Source: an uncultured Dorea sp. (GTDB lineage Bacteria > Bacillota_A > Clostridia > Lachnospirales > Lachnospiraceae). Taken from it: a stretch of DNA of 38,971 nucleotides. Location of the stretch: NCBI GenBank assembly GCA_910579015.1, contig CAJTRO010000008.1:1-38971 (forward strand), given 5' to 3'. Made by a program: the position numbers and the translations under genes. Numbering within the stretch: position 1 is the stretch's first letter; every line of letters starts with the position of its first letter. The notes under the pieces are model-generated. The model was not told where the DNA came from. It was given only the letters and a program-made list of their open reading frames with translations, and made no database searches. Positions 7,006 to 14,260 of the stretch are shown one piece after another.

Positions 7006-7774
7006 GCAGAAACAACATGATTACCATTCGTATTTTGTGTATTTTTCCCTGCTTATCTGGCCGGTTCTGGGATTCCTGGAGGTGTACTATACATACAAGC
7101 CGTTTGAATTCTCGAAATATATGGGAATCTCCGGCAATAAAGGACTGCTTGCATTCCTGGGAACAGGATTCATGGCGTACACGTGTTTCTGGTCCATGGT
7201 CCAGAATGCGTGGTCGATGGCAGGGCAGGAGAGAAAAGGAGGAACCTTGGAGATTACGTTTCTTTCGCCGGCGAACAGACTGGCTATGTGCTGGGGCAGA
7301 GCGTTGGGCGCGCTGATCCAGGAGGTGTGGATGTTTGGCTGCTTCTGCATATTTATCCTGATCTATACAGGGGCAGTACGATGGAGCAATCTTGCACTGC
7401 TTCCGGTACTGCTGGTGCTTCTGATCGTTTCCTCTGCCATCTGGGGAGGAATGTTGAATGCTCTGTTCCTGTTTTCGAGAGATACCTCTATCATAATGGA
7501 TCTGTTTGATATGCCTATGACATTATTTTCGGGGACGAGGGTTCCGGTGGACAGCTTCCCGCACTGGGCGAAGGTGGTATCTATGGCGTTTCCGCTGACT
7601 TACTGCATCAATATCATTCGTTTTGCACTGGATATACAGAAGAGCGGCCGCGGGTGGCAGGCAGAATTGCTGGGACTGCTGGTATGCCTGGGAGTGATGG
7701 TCTCTCTTACGGTGTTTGTGATCGACAGGGTGGAACGCCATAACAGGGAGACGGGGGAACTGCAATTTTATTAA
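6965..7774 (+). CDS. ABC-2 type transporter permease (second)
   Basis: The 269-residue membrane protein has about six hydrophobic segments and the ABC-2 pattern QERKGGTLEITFLSPANRLAMCWGRALGA, matching the corresponding segment of the permease at 4598-5404. The late FPLTYCINIIRFALD motif is also equivalent, so the two are paralogues and probably pair. The start lies inside the ATPase gene, behind a GGGAGAGGA-type site, and the overlap suggests coupled translation. A clear intrinsic terminator follows at 7781-7817. The exported substrate is not predictable from sequence; drug or antimicrobial peptide export is typical of the family. Confidence 0.85.
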   Translation: MKKALLIMKAEIAKQKQHDYHSYFVYFSLLIWPVLGFLEVYYTYKPFEFSKYMGISGNKGLLAFLGTGFMAYTCFWSMVQNAWSMAGQERKGGTLEITFLSPANRLAMCWGRALGALIQEVWMFGCFCIFILIYTGAVRWSNLALLPVLLVLLIVSSAIWGGMLNALFLFSRDTSIIMDLFDMPMTLFSGTRVPVDSFPHWAKVVSMAFPLTYCINIIRFALDIQKSGRGWQAELLGLLVCLGVMVSLTVFVIDRVERHNRETGELQFY

Positions 7775-7780
7775 TAGATG

Positions 7781-7817
7781 AAAGAGGCCGTTGCGAAATA
7801 ACGCAGCAGCCTCTTTT
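7781..7817 (+). terminator. Intrinsic terminator of the ABC operon
   Basis: AAAGAGGC-GTTGCG pairs with CGCAGC-GCCTCTTT, with one bulged base per arm and a six-base loop. The 3' arm ends in a short T run. It lies just after the second permease. Confidence 0.8.
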
Positions 7818-8017
7818 AAGGTCGACGTTAAAATAATATACATCTTGAAAAAATTTTCACAAAAATAATATTTTTCTATCAGAATAATAAACAGGTAAAA
7901 AACGTGTTTTTATTAAATTTCTCTAAAAACTAGGGATTAAATTTCTGAAATCTTCCTGTTTTTGGAGAAATTCAATAAATTAACAGTATTAAAACTTGAT
8001 TTGTTCATCAAAATTTC
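7818..8017. other. AT-rich intergenic region
   Basis: This roughly 200-base stretch has no plausible gene. Its only clear structure is the long inverted repeat at 7916-7972. The remainder is AT-rich sequence leading into the promoters of the peptide-binding protein gene. Confidence 0.5.
7916..7972. repeat. Long 15-bp inverted repeat
   Basis: AATTTCTCTAAAAAC (7916-7930) pairs with GTTTTTGGAGAAATT (7958-7972) with only one G-T wobble. A second internal pairing, ATTTC with GAAAT, lies in the loop. The sequence TTAAATTTCT occurs twice as a direct repeat within it. It lies upstream of the first oppA promoter and has no T run, so it is more likely a regulatory or cruciform element than a terminator. 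Confidence 0.6.
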
Positions 8018-8046
8018 TTGACCATCCCCCCGGAAAGTGATAAAAT
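8018..8046 (+). promoter_or_regulatory. Promoter 1 of the oppA-type gene
   Basis: TTGACC (8018-8023), a 17-base spacer and TAAAAT (8041-8046) make a good sigma-A promoter. It would give a leader of about 195 bases containing the tandem palindromes. Confidence 0.65.
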
Positions 8047-8075
8047 GAACTGGAATTGTTTTTACTTGGCGAAAG

Positions 8076-8101
8076 ATTAACGTTAATAGATTAACGTTAA
8101 T
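8076..8101. promoter_or_regulatory. Tandem perfect palindromes (operator candidate)
   Basis: The self-complementary 12-mer ATTAACGTTAAT occurs twice, at 8076-8087 and 8090-8101, with a 14-base period. The pair lies downstream of promoter 1 and ends four bases before the -35 of promoter 2, so a bound protein could block one promoter and affect the other. Each copy is preceded by AG, giving AGATTAAC, which is also the left half of the dyads at 3524 and 6047; this may be coincidence. Confidence 0.65.
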
Positions 8102-8104
8102 GTA

Positions 8105-8133
8105 TTGACGGTAGAACCAGGGATTTATATTAC
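8105..8133 (+). promoter_or_regulatory. Promoter 2 of the oppA-type gene
   Basis: TTGACG (8105-8110), a 17-base spacer and TATTAC (8128-8133) form a second candidate promoter, directly next to the tandem palindromes. Its -10 is weaker than that of promoter 1. Confidence 0.5.
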
Positions 8134-8247
8134 GGGATGGGGCGGTGCCTGCATTAGACGGCAGGGCGTCGTCACAGAGGACGGGTATGATTACCTGTTA
8201 GGTGCTACATATGAGCTAATAGAACTATAATAGAAGGAGGATTTTTT

Positions 8248-9921
8248 ATGAAGAAGAGATTATTAGCCGCATTTTTAGCAATGGCTATGACAGCCGCTAT
8301 GGTTACGGGCTGTAGTACGCCTGGATCAGGAGGAGGAGACGGCGGATCAGGTTCAGATTCTGACGGTGGAAGCTCCGATGCCGGCGGGAAGAAGAGGATT
8401 ACATATACTCTGCGTGAGGATGTACCGTCTATGGATCCGCAGAACAGTAATTCTATCAGTTCTTCATCTGCCAACATCCATGTGCTTGCCTGCCTGACAA
8501 GAAATAAAGAAGGCGAAGTAGTAGGGGATGCGGCTGAGACCTGGGACGTATCTGACGATGGTCTTACATATACATTCCATCTGCGTGACGGTCTGAAGTG
8601 GAGCGACGGCGAAGATGTTAAAGCTGAGGACTACGTATACGGTATGCAGAGACTGATGGATCCGGAAGTTGCATCTGATTATGCATTCATCGGATATATA
8701 TTGAAGAACGGCGCTAGCGTGAATAACGGTAAGGCTAAAGTAGAAGAGCTTGGCGTTAAAGCGCTTGATGATAAGACTGTAGAGATTACATTGGAGCATC
8801 CGGCTGTTTACTTTGATGCGATGGTGTCCATGTGTTCCTTTGGGCCGGCCAGAAAAGACCTTGTTGAGGAGTATGGTGCAGAGTATGCGGCAGATCCTGA
8901 GAAGGCCGCTTACAACGGACCGTTCGTTATGTCTGAGTGGAAGCACGGCGATGAGCTGATCATGACCAAGAACCCGGATTACTGGGATGCTGACAGCATC
9001 AAGCTTGACGAGATCTGCATCAAGACGGTGGCGGACGCTAAGACCGGTGTGGCAATGTTCGAGCAGGGTGAGGTTGATATTACAATTGTTCCTTCTGAGA
9101 TGGTGCCTCAGTATGCAGAAGGCGAGTTTAACACAGAAGCATACTTCACAGGTGCGGATGATTATATCATGCTGAACCAGACAGAGGGTAAGGCGCTTGC
9201 GAACAAGAACTTAAGATTTGCCATGAACTATGGTCTGAACAGAAAAGAGTACAATACACTGGTTAACTATGATACCTATGTGGCGGCTCAGAGACTTGTT
9301 CTTCCGAATGTGACATCCGCAGATACTACATACGGCGAGGCTTATCCATACGAGCCGTTCCCGCTTGAGAATGACAACGCAAAAGCAAAAGAGTACCTTG
9401 ACAAGGCTGTTTCCGAACTGGGTGTAGGCTCTGCGGCAGACATCGAGATTACACTTCTTACAACTGATACAGAGGGAGCGAAGAAGCAGGCAGAGGTTCT
9501 TAAGGAGCAGTATGAGAAGAATCTTGGCATCAAGGTTGAGATCGACCAGGTAACTTACAAAGAGAGACTGCAAAGAGAGCAGGATCTTGACTATGATATG
9601 GTAGTTACCGGATGGGTGCCGGATTACTCTGATGCATATTCCTACCTTGAGCTGTGGATCAGCGACGGACAGTACAACCACTCCGGATACAACAATCCGA
9701 AGTACGACGAGCTTCTTTCTAAGTCCACGACTGAGACGGATGCAAAGGCAAGACAGGATCTGCTGTTTGAGGCTGAGAAAATCTTCCTTGAGGAAGACGC
9801 TGCTTTAGTTCCGCTTCAGCTTCGTCAGGACACATATCTTGTGAACCCGAACATCAAAGACTTCAATGTATACTTTGTTGGATATGACTTTAACCTGGTA
9901 TATGCAGATTTAGCAGAATAG
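8248..9921 (+). CDS. oppA: Oligopeptide ABC transporter substrate-binding lipoprotein
   Basis: The 557-residue protein starts with a lipoprotein signal peptide ending in the lipobox VTGC (Cys22), then a Gly/Ser/Asp-rich linker to about residue 50. The rest matches SBP_bac_5 (family 5) binding proteins, with the diagnostic DVPSMDPQNSN start, the YTFHLRDGLKWSDGE segment and NPDYWD. It would be anchored outside the membrane and capture oligopeptides for import. The ATG follows AGGAGG. Codon use is smooth and highly biased, as expected for an abundant protein. It heads the oppABCDF-type set. Three hairpins separate it from oppB, which may raise its expression above the permeases. Dipeptide or other ligands are possible. 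Confidence 0.9.
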   Translation: MKKRLLAAFLAMAMTAAMVTGCSTPGSGGGDGGSGSDSDGGSSDAGGKKRITYTLREDVPSMDPQNSNSISSSSANIHVLACLTRNKEGEVVGDAAETWDVSDDGLTYTFHLRDGLKWSDGEDVKAEDYVYGMQRLMDPEVASDYAFIGYILKNGASVNNGKAKVEELGVKALDDKTVEITLEHPAVYFDAMVSMCSFGPARKDLVEEYGAEYAADPEKAAYNGPFVMSEWKHGDELIMTKNPDYWDADSIKLDEICIKTVADAKTGVAMFEQGEVDITIVPSEMVPQYAEGEFNTEAYFTGADDYIMLNQTEGKALANKNLRFAMNYGLNRKEYNTLVNYDTYVAAQRLVLPNVTSADTTYGEAYPYEPFPLENDNAKAKEYLDKAVSELGVGSAADIEITLLTTDTEGAKKQAEVLKEQYEKNLGIKVEIDQVTYKERLQREQDLDYDMVVTGWVPDYSDAYSYLELWISDGQYNHSGYNNPKYDELLSKSTTETDAKARQDLLFEAEKIFLEEDAALVPLQLRQDTYLVNPNIKDFNVYFVGYDFNLVYADLAE

Positions 9922-9929
9922 TTTTAGAG

Positions 9930-9959
9930 GAGGGGGCCCGTACAGCGGTTCCCCTCTTT
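9930..9959 (+). terminator. Hairpin after oppA, possible leaky terminator
   Basis: GAGGGG (9930-9935) pairs with CCCCTC (9951-9956), followed by TTT. The stem is GC-rich but the T run is short, so partial termination or mRNA 3'-end protection is more likely than a full stop, given that oppB has no clear promoter of its own. Confidence 0.5.
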
Positions 9960-9961
9960 GA

Positions 9962-10009
9962 CAATTTTGATTATTCAGCGAAAGCGGAGGTGTGGGATAA
10001 TCAAAATTG
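9962..10009. repeat. Perfect 13-bp inverted repeat between oppA and oppB
   Basis: CAATTTTGATTAT (9962-9974) and ATAATCAAAATTG (9997-10009) are exact reverse complements. The 22-base loop contains GC-GAAA-GC, a small hairpin with a GNRA tetraloop. This is the second of three consecutive hairpins in the spacer. Confidence 0.75.
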
Positions 10010-10037
10010 CCAAACCATTGCCAAAGGATAAGAAGCC

Positions 10038-10081
10038 GCGCACAGGATACCCCGGGATGCCCGGGCGGATTGGCTGTGCGC
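10038..10081. repeat. Nested GC-rich inverted repeat before oppB
   Basis: GCGCACAG (10038-10045) pairs exactly with CTGTGCGC (10074-10081), and inside it CCCGGG (10051-10056) faces CCCGGG (10060-10065). Only TTT follows shortly after, so termination is uncertain. It ends about 28 bases before the oppB start. Confidence 0.65.
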
Positions 10082-10109
10082 AGTTTCTGATAGGAGAAAG
10101 GAGAAGCAC

Positions 10110-11036
10110 ATGGCAAAATATATTATAAAACGAGTTCTGCTTGCTGTAGTGACATTATTTGTACTGACAAGTATCGTATTCGTGTTAGTGCGTCTATTGC
10201 CAGGTGATCCGTTTTCAAATCCGAAGATGACACCTGAGATCAAGGCAAACCTTGAAGCATATTATGGACTTGATAAACCGCTTCCGGTGCAGTATGTAAC
10301 ATATATGAAGAATGTATTTAAAGGAGACCTGGGGTATTCTATGAAATACGAAGGGCGTACAGTTAACCGTATCATCGCAGAATCTTTCCCGTATTCTGCG
10401 GACCTGGGGATCAGGGCGCTTTGTTTTGCGTTCTTCTTCGGGATCATACTTGGAATCATAGCCGCGTTGAACCGCGGGAAGAAGCTTGATTTCTTCTGTA
10501 TCCTGATCGCGATCGTCGGAACATCTATACCGGATTTCATCATGGGATCGCTTTTGCAGTATTTCTTTGGGATTAAGTGGCAGATTTTACCGGTTGCCCA
10601 GTATACCAGCGTCAAGCATACGATCCTGCCGTCTATTGCGGTTGGATTCTACACTCTTGCATCGGTGTCGCGTCTGATGCGTTCCAGTATGCTTGAGGTT
10701 GTCACCTCAGATTATACGAAGACGGCAAGAGCAAAAGGTCTGTCAGAGTTCCGCGTGACATTCAAGCACCAGATCCGTAATGCGATCACTCCGATCATTA
10801 CGATCATGGGACCGACAGTTGCGGCCGTACTGACCGGTACGTTCGTAATTGAGGCCCTGTTCGCGATCCCGGGTATGGGCAAGCACTATGTTGACAGTAT
10901 TAATATGGCTGATTATACACTGGTTCTGGGGATGACGATTTTCTATGGCGCTTTCCTTGTTATAGCAATCCTGATCGTGGATATCCTGTATGGTATCGTA
11001 GATCCGAGAATCCGTCTCAGCGGAAAGAAAGCGTAG
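10110..11036 (+). CDS. oppB: Oligopeptide ABC transporter permease OppB-type
   Basis: The 308-residue membrane protein begins MAKYIIKRVLLAVVTLFVLTSIVFVLVRLLPGDPF, the standard N-terminus of OppB/DppB permeases. It carries the EAA loop that contacts the ATPases (about residues 200-230, TARAKGLSEFRVTFKHQIRNAITPI) and the conserved FVIEALFAIPGMGKHYVDSI segment. It forms half of the translocation channel. The ATG follows AAAGGAG. It lies 188 bases after oppA, across a hairpin-rich spacer, and ends 10 bases before the oppC start. Confidence 0.92.
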   Translation: MAKYIIKRVLLAVVTLFVLTSIVFVLVRLLPGDPFSNPKMTPEIKANLEAYYGLDKPLPVQYVTYMKNVFKGDLGYSMKYEGRTVNRIIAESFPYSADLGIRALCFAFFFGIILGIIAALNRGKKLDFFCILIAIVGTSIPDFIMGSLLQYFFGIKWQILPVAQYTSVKHTILPSIAVGFYTLASVSRLMRSSMLEVVTSDYTKTARAKGLSEFRVTFKHQIRNAITPIITIMGPTVAAVLTGTFVIEALFAIPGMGKHYVDSINMADYTLVLGMTIFYGAFLVIAILIVDILYGIVDPRIRLSGKKA

Positions 11037-11046
11037 GTGAGTGGAC

Positions 11047-11970
11047 ATGGCAGAGATAACAAGAGAAAGATTTAAGGTTGTTGGAAAGAATACAAAGAGC
11101 ATGGAGTCCATCTCGCGTCCGAATATCGGTTACTGGCAGGATGCATGGAGACGGATCCGCAAGAATAAGATCGCGTTTTTTTCTTTGTGTCTGATCAGTT
11201 TATATATTCTTGTGGCAATATTTGCACCGATGTTGAGCCAGTATGATTATGCGGCGCAGAGTGTGGAGAAGATGAATACGCCGCCTTCGTCAGAGCACTG
11301 GTTCGGTACAGATTCCCTGGGGCGTGACCTCTGGGTGCGTGCATGGATGGGAGCAAGGGTATCTTTGACGATCGGTTTCGCGGCGAGTATGATCAATGCA
11401 TTTATCGGTTCGATCATGGGCGGTATCTCAGGCTTCTATGGCGGCCGGGTAGATATGCTGATCCAGCGTATCGTAGACGTACTGTACGGTATCCCGAGCA
11501 TGATCGTCACGATCCTTCTGATGGTTGTCATCGGTAACGGCGTACACTGTCTGATCATTGCGATGTGTATCGTAGGGTGGATCGGAAGCTGCCGGTTTGT
11601 CCGGGGCGAGGTGCTTAAGCTTCGGGAGTCTGACTTCGTTGCGGCGGCAAGGATCCTTGGCGTGCCGGACATGGTGATCATAGTTAAGCATATATTGCCC
11701 AATGTTATGGGACTTATTATCACGAATCTGACGATGGCGATTCCGGGTGCGATCTTCCAGGAGGCGTTCTTAAGTTACATAGGTCTTGGTATCAAGCCGC
11801 CGGGATGCAGCTGGGGCGTACTTGCGAAAGAGGGTATTGCACAGCTTCGTATCAATCCTTATCAGGTTGTCGTACCGGCAGCGCTGATCTGTACGACCAT
11901 GCTGGCGCTTAACCTGTTAGGCGACGGACTTCGTGATGCGTTTGATCCGAAGCTTAGGGGAACAGAATAG
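11047..11970 (+). CDS. oppC: Oligopeptide ABC transporter permease OppC-type
   Basis: I choose the ATG at 11047 (307 residues), six bases after AGGTGA, over the in-frame GTG at 11041. The protein has the OppC/DppC N-terminal domain (DAWRRIRKNKIAFFSLCLISLYILVAIFAP), the HWFGTDSLGRDLWVRAWMGARVSLTIG signature and the EAA loop AARILGVPDMVIIVKHILPN. It pairs with OppB as the second permease. A shared GXXXIPG-type segment (FQEAFLSYIGLGIKPP) near residue 235 is typical. Spacing to the preceding and following genes is tight, so all are in one transcript. Confidence 0.92.
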   Translation: MAEITRERFKVVGKNTKSMESISRPNIGYWQDAWRRIRKNKIAFFSLCLISLYILVAIFAPMLSQYDYAAQSVEKMNTPPSSEHWFGTDSLGRDLWVRAWMGARVSLTIGFAASMINAFIGSIMGGISGFYGGRVDMLIQRIVDVLYGIPSMIVTILLMVVIGNGVHCLIIAMCIVGWIGSCRFVRGEVLKLRESDFVAAARILGVPDMVIIVKHILPNVMGLIITNLTMAIPGAIFQEAFLSYIGLGIKPPGCSWGVLAKEGIAQLRINPYQVVVPAALICTTMLALNLLGDGLRDAFDPKLRGTE

Positions 11971-11985
11971 GAAAGGAGTAAGAAG

Positions 11986-13011
11986 ATGGAAAATTTATTA
12001 GAAGTTAAGAATCTGACATTCTCCTTTCATACTTATGGAGGTGTCGTTAAGGCCGTCCGTGATGTGAGCTTTGAAGTGCGTCCGGGCGAGATCCTTGGTA
12101 TCGTAGGAGAGTCTGGCTGCGGCAAGAGCGTTACTTCTTCCTGCATTATGAGGCTGAATCCGGAACCGCCCGGATTCTTCGAGGGCGGACAGATTCTTTA
12201 TAAAGGCGACGATGTACTTAAGATGGATAAGAAGGCGCTTCGCAATATGCGCGGGACGGAGATTGGTTTTATTTTCCAGGATCCGATGACTTCCCTGAAC
12301 CCGACCATGAGGATCGGAAGACAGATAGAGGAAGTATTCGTCGGAAGGAAGGATATGAGTGCGGCCGAGAAGAAGCAGAAGGCTTTGGAGATCCTTAAGA
12401 TGGTCGGGATCTCAGACGGAGAACGCAGATATAAGCAGTATCCCCATGAGCTGTCCGGCGGTATGAAACAGCGTGTCATGATCGCGATCGCGCTGGTGGG
12501 AAGTCCCAGTATCGTTATCGCTGATGAGCCGACGACATCTCTGGATGTAACCATTGAGGCGCAGATATTGGATCTGCTTAAGAATCTTCAGAAGACGCTG
12601 GGAACCTCCATCATATTGATTACCCATGACCTGGGAGTGATCGCCAAGCTCTGCGACCGCGTTCTGGTTATGTACGGCGGGAAGATCGTGGAGAGAGGTA
12701 CGGTGGACGAGATCTTCTATGAGACCGGCCATCCGTATACAAAGGGACTGATGCAGTCCATTGCAAGACTGGATACTGCCAAGGGAGAGAAACTGAAACC
12801 GATCGAAGGAACACCTCCAGATCTGTTCTCTCCGCCGGTTGGATGTCCGTTTGCCGCAAGGTGTGAATATTGTATGGACGTCTGTATGGAGACGCCGCCA
12901 GAGACCTACAGGCTTTCCGACGAGCATGAGACCTGCTGCTGGCTGCAACATGAGTTTGCACCGGATACAGATATGAAGAAAACCGTGATAGAGAAAGGAG
13001 AGGTGAAATAA
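11986..13011 (+). CDS. oppD: Oligopeptide ABC transporter ATPase OppD-type
   Basis: The 341-residue ATPase has Walker A GESGCGKS (about 41-48), the ABC signature LSGGMKQRV, Walker B IVIADEPTTSLD and the H-loop LITHDLG. Its C-terminal tail has the oligopeptide/dipeptide extension including CPFAARCEYC and further cysteines, as in other OppD/DppD proteins, some of which bind an FeS cluster there. It powers import together with OppF. The ATG follows AAAGGAG. The stop overlaps the oppF start by one base (TAATG), so the two are probably translated in concert. Confidence 0.92.
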   Translation: MENLLEVKNLTFSFHTYGGVVKAVRDVSFEVRPGEILGIVGESGCGKSVTSSCIMRLNPEPPGFFEGGQILYKGDDVLKMDKKALRNMRGTEIGFIFQDPMTSLNPTMRIGRQIEEVFVGRKDMSAAEKKQKALEILKMVGISDGERRYKQYPHELSGGMKQRVMIAIALVGSPSIVIADEPTTSLDVTIEAQILDLLKNLQKTLGTSIILITHDLGVIAKLCDRVLVMYGGKIVERGTVDEIFYETGHPYTKGLMQSIARLDTAKGEKLKPIEGTPPDLFSPPVGCPFAARCEYCMDVCMETPPETYRLSDEHETCCWLQHEFAPDTDMKKTVIEKGEVK

Positions 13012-13976
13012 TGGCGAATAATGAATCAAACCAGCCTCTCGTACAGGTGAAGAATCTATGTAAATATTTCCATATCAGCCGTAAGGAGACACTGAAAGCG
13101 GTGGATGACGTAAGCTTTCATATCAATAAGGGCGAGACTGTCAGCCTGGTAGGAGAGTCCGGATGCGGTAAGTCTACGACCGGACGATGCATGATCCGTC
13201 TGTATGAGCCGACCAAAGGCGAGATCATCTACGACGGGAAGGATATCATGAAGCTGTCAAGGGCGGAGCAGAAGGAGTTCTGTAAGAGGGTACAGATGAT
13301 CTTCCAGAATCCATACTCTTCACTGAATCCGCGTATGACGGTTAAGGAGATTGTAGGCGAGGGCCTGAAACAGCATGGGATGTCTCAGAAGGAAGTGGAT
13401 GAAAAGGTGGAGAAGCTTCTCGAGACGGTAGGTCTTAATAAGGATCATATGTCACGTTTCCCGCATGAGTTCTCCGGCGGACAGAGACAGCGTATCGGTA
13501 TCGCAAGAGCGTTGTCTGTAGATCCGGAATTCATCATCTGTGACGAGCCGATCTCAGCCCTGGACGTATCGATCCAGGCGCAGGTTATCAATATGCTGAA
13601 GAATCTTCAGGAGACCATGGGACTGACCTATCTCTTCATTGCCCATGACTTAAGCGTCGTAAAGTACATTTCCGACCGGGTGGTGGTTATGTATCTGGGA
13701 ACCATCGTGGAGACGGCCGAGACAGAAGAGCTCTTCTCGAATACACAGCACCCGTATACGAAGGCGCTGCTGTCAGCGATCCCGGAGGCGGATCCCAAGA
13801 AGGCGAAGGCCAACGAGCGTATCCCGATCAAGGGCGAGATCCCAAGCCCCATTAATCCGAAGAACTGCTGTAGATTCGCAGAGCGGTGCCAGTTCGCAAC
13901 GGACCGCTGCTTCTCCGAGATGCCGGAACTTCGCGAGGTTGCGCCGGGACATATGGCGGCGTGCCATCTGATCTAG
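13011..13976 (+). CDS. oppF: Oligopeptide ABC transporter ATPase OppF-type
   Basis: The 321-residue ATPase has Walker A GESGCGKSTTG, the signature FSGGQRQRIGIARAL, Walker B FIICDEPISALDVS and the H-loop IAHDLSVV, followed by the family tail PINPKNCCRFAERCQFATDRC. It is the second nucleotide-binding subunit of the peptide importer. An AAGGAGAGG ribosome binding site lies at the end of oppD. A strong terminator closes the operon at 14001-14061. Distinction from a dipeptide (Dpp) system is not possible from sequence alone. Confidence 0.92.
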   Translation: MANNESNQPLVQVKNLCKYFHISRKETLKAVDDVSFHINKGETVSLVGESGCGKSTTGRCMIRLYEPTKGEIIYDGKDIMKLSRAEQKEFCKRVQMIFQNPYSSLNPRMTVKEIVGEGLKQHGMSQKEVDEKVEKLLETVGLNKDHMSRFPHEFSGGQRQRIGIARALSVDPEFIICDEPISALDVSIQAQVINMLKNLQETMGLTYLFIAHDLSVVKYISDRVVVMYLGTIVETAETEELFSNTQHPYTKALLSAIPEADPKKAKANERIPIKGEIPSPINPKNCCRFAERCQFATDRCFSEMPELREVAPGHMAACHLI

Positions 13977-14000
13977 AAGAATAAAGAGTTTGCTCATGCC

Positions 14001-14061
14001 AAATAACCCAGCCGTGTGGGACAGGATGAATTCCTGTGATCATACAGTTGGGTTATTTTAT
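14001..14061 (+). terminator. Long terminator after the opp operon
   Basis: AAATAACCCA (14001-14010) pairs with TGGGTTATTT (14049-14058), which is T-rich at its 3' end. Inside are further complementary arms GTGTG/CATAC and ACAGGA/TCCTGT, giving a tall stem. It is positioned 24 bases after the oppF stop. Confidence 0.85.
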
Positions 14062-14093
14062 TTGTGAAAATGCATAAATATTCGTGCTATATC

Positions 14094-14133
14094 AGCAAAA
14101 GATACACAAAATATTGTGTGTTTTGCTAATTTT
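14094..14133 (+). terminator. Terminator-like hairpin upstream of the Mo-hydroxylase genes
   Basis: AGCAAAA-gat-ACACAA (14094-14109) pairs with TTGTGT-g-TTTTGCT (14114-14127) and is followed by AATTTTTT. It lies between the oppF terminator and the start at 14261. It may back up the oppF terminator or act as an attenuator if transcription of the next operon begins upstream of it. A TATAAT at about 14190 without a good -35 is the only promoter element I see after it. Confidence 0.55.
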
Positions 14134-14260
14134 TTATAAAATTAAAAAATCAGGACGATTGTTCTTTTTATTCTGGCGCATTATCCAATATAATGTATAT
14201 AGAAGTAATTGCAGAAGAGATCCATGTATATAACGGCGCATAGAAGGAGGGAGAACGATA

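Noticed and set aside
8134..8247. Possible riboswitch in the oppA leader
   Set aside because: The leader has short complementary pieces (for example TACCTGTTAGGTG), but I recognise no known aptamer core and no terminator or sequestering stem near the ribosome binding site.
8464..8946. Antisense reading frame of 160 residues inside oppA
   Set aside because: It lies within a highly biased, well-matched coding gene, has no domain pattern and no ribosome binding site, so it is a shadow frame. The same applies to the long minus-strand frames within the Mo-hydroxylase and MoaA genes.
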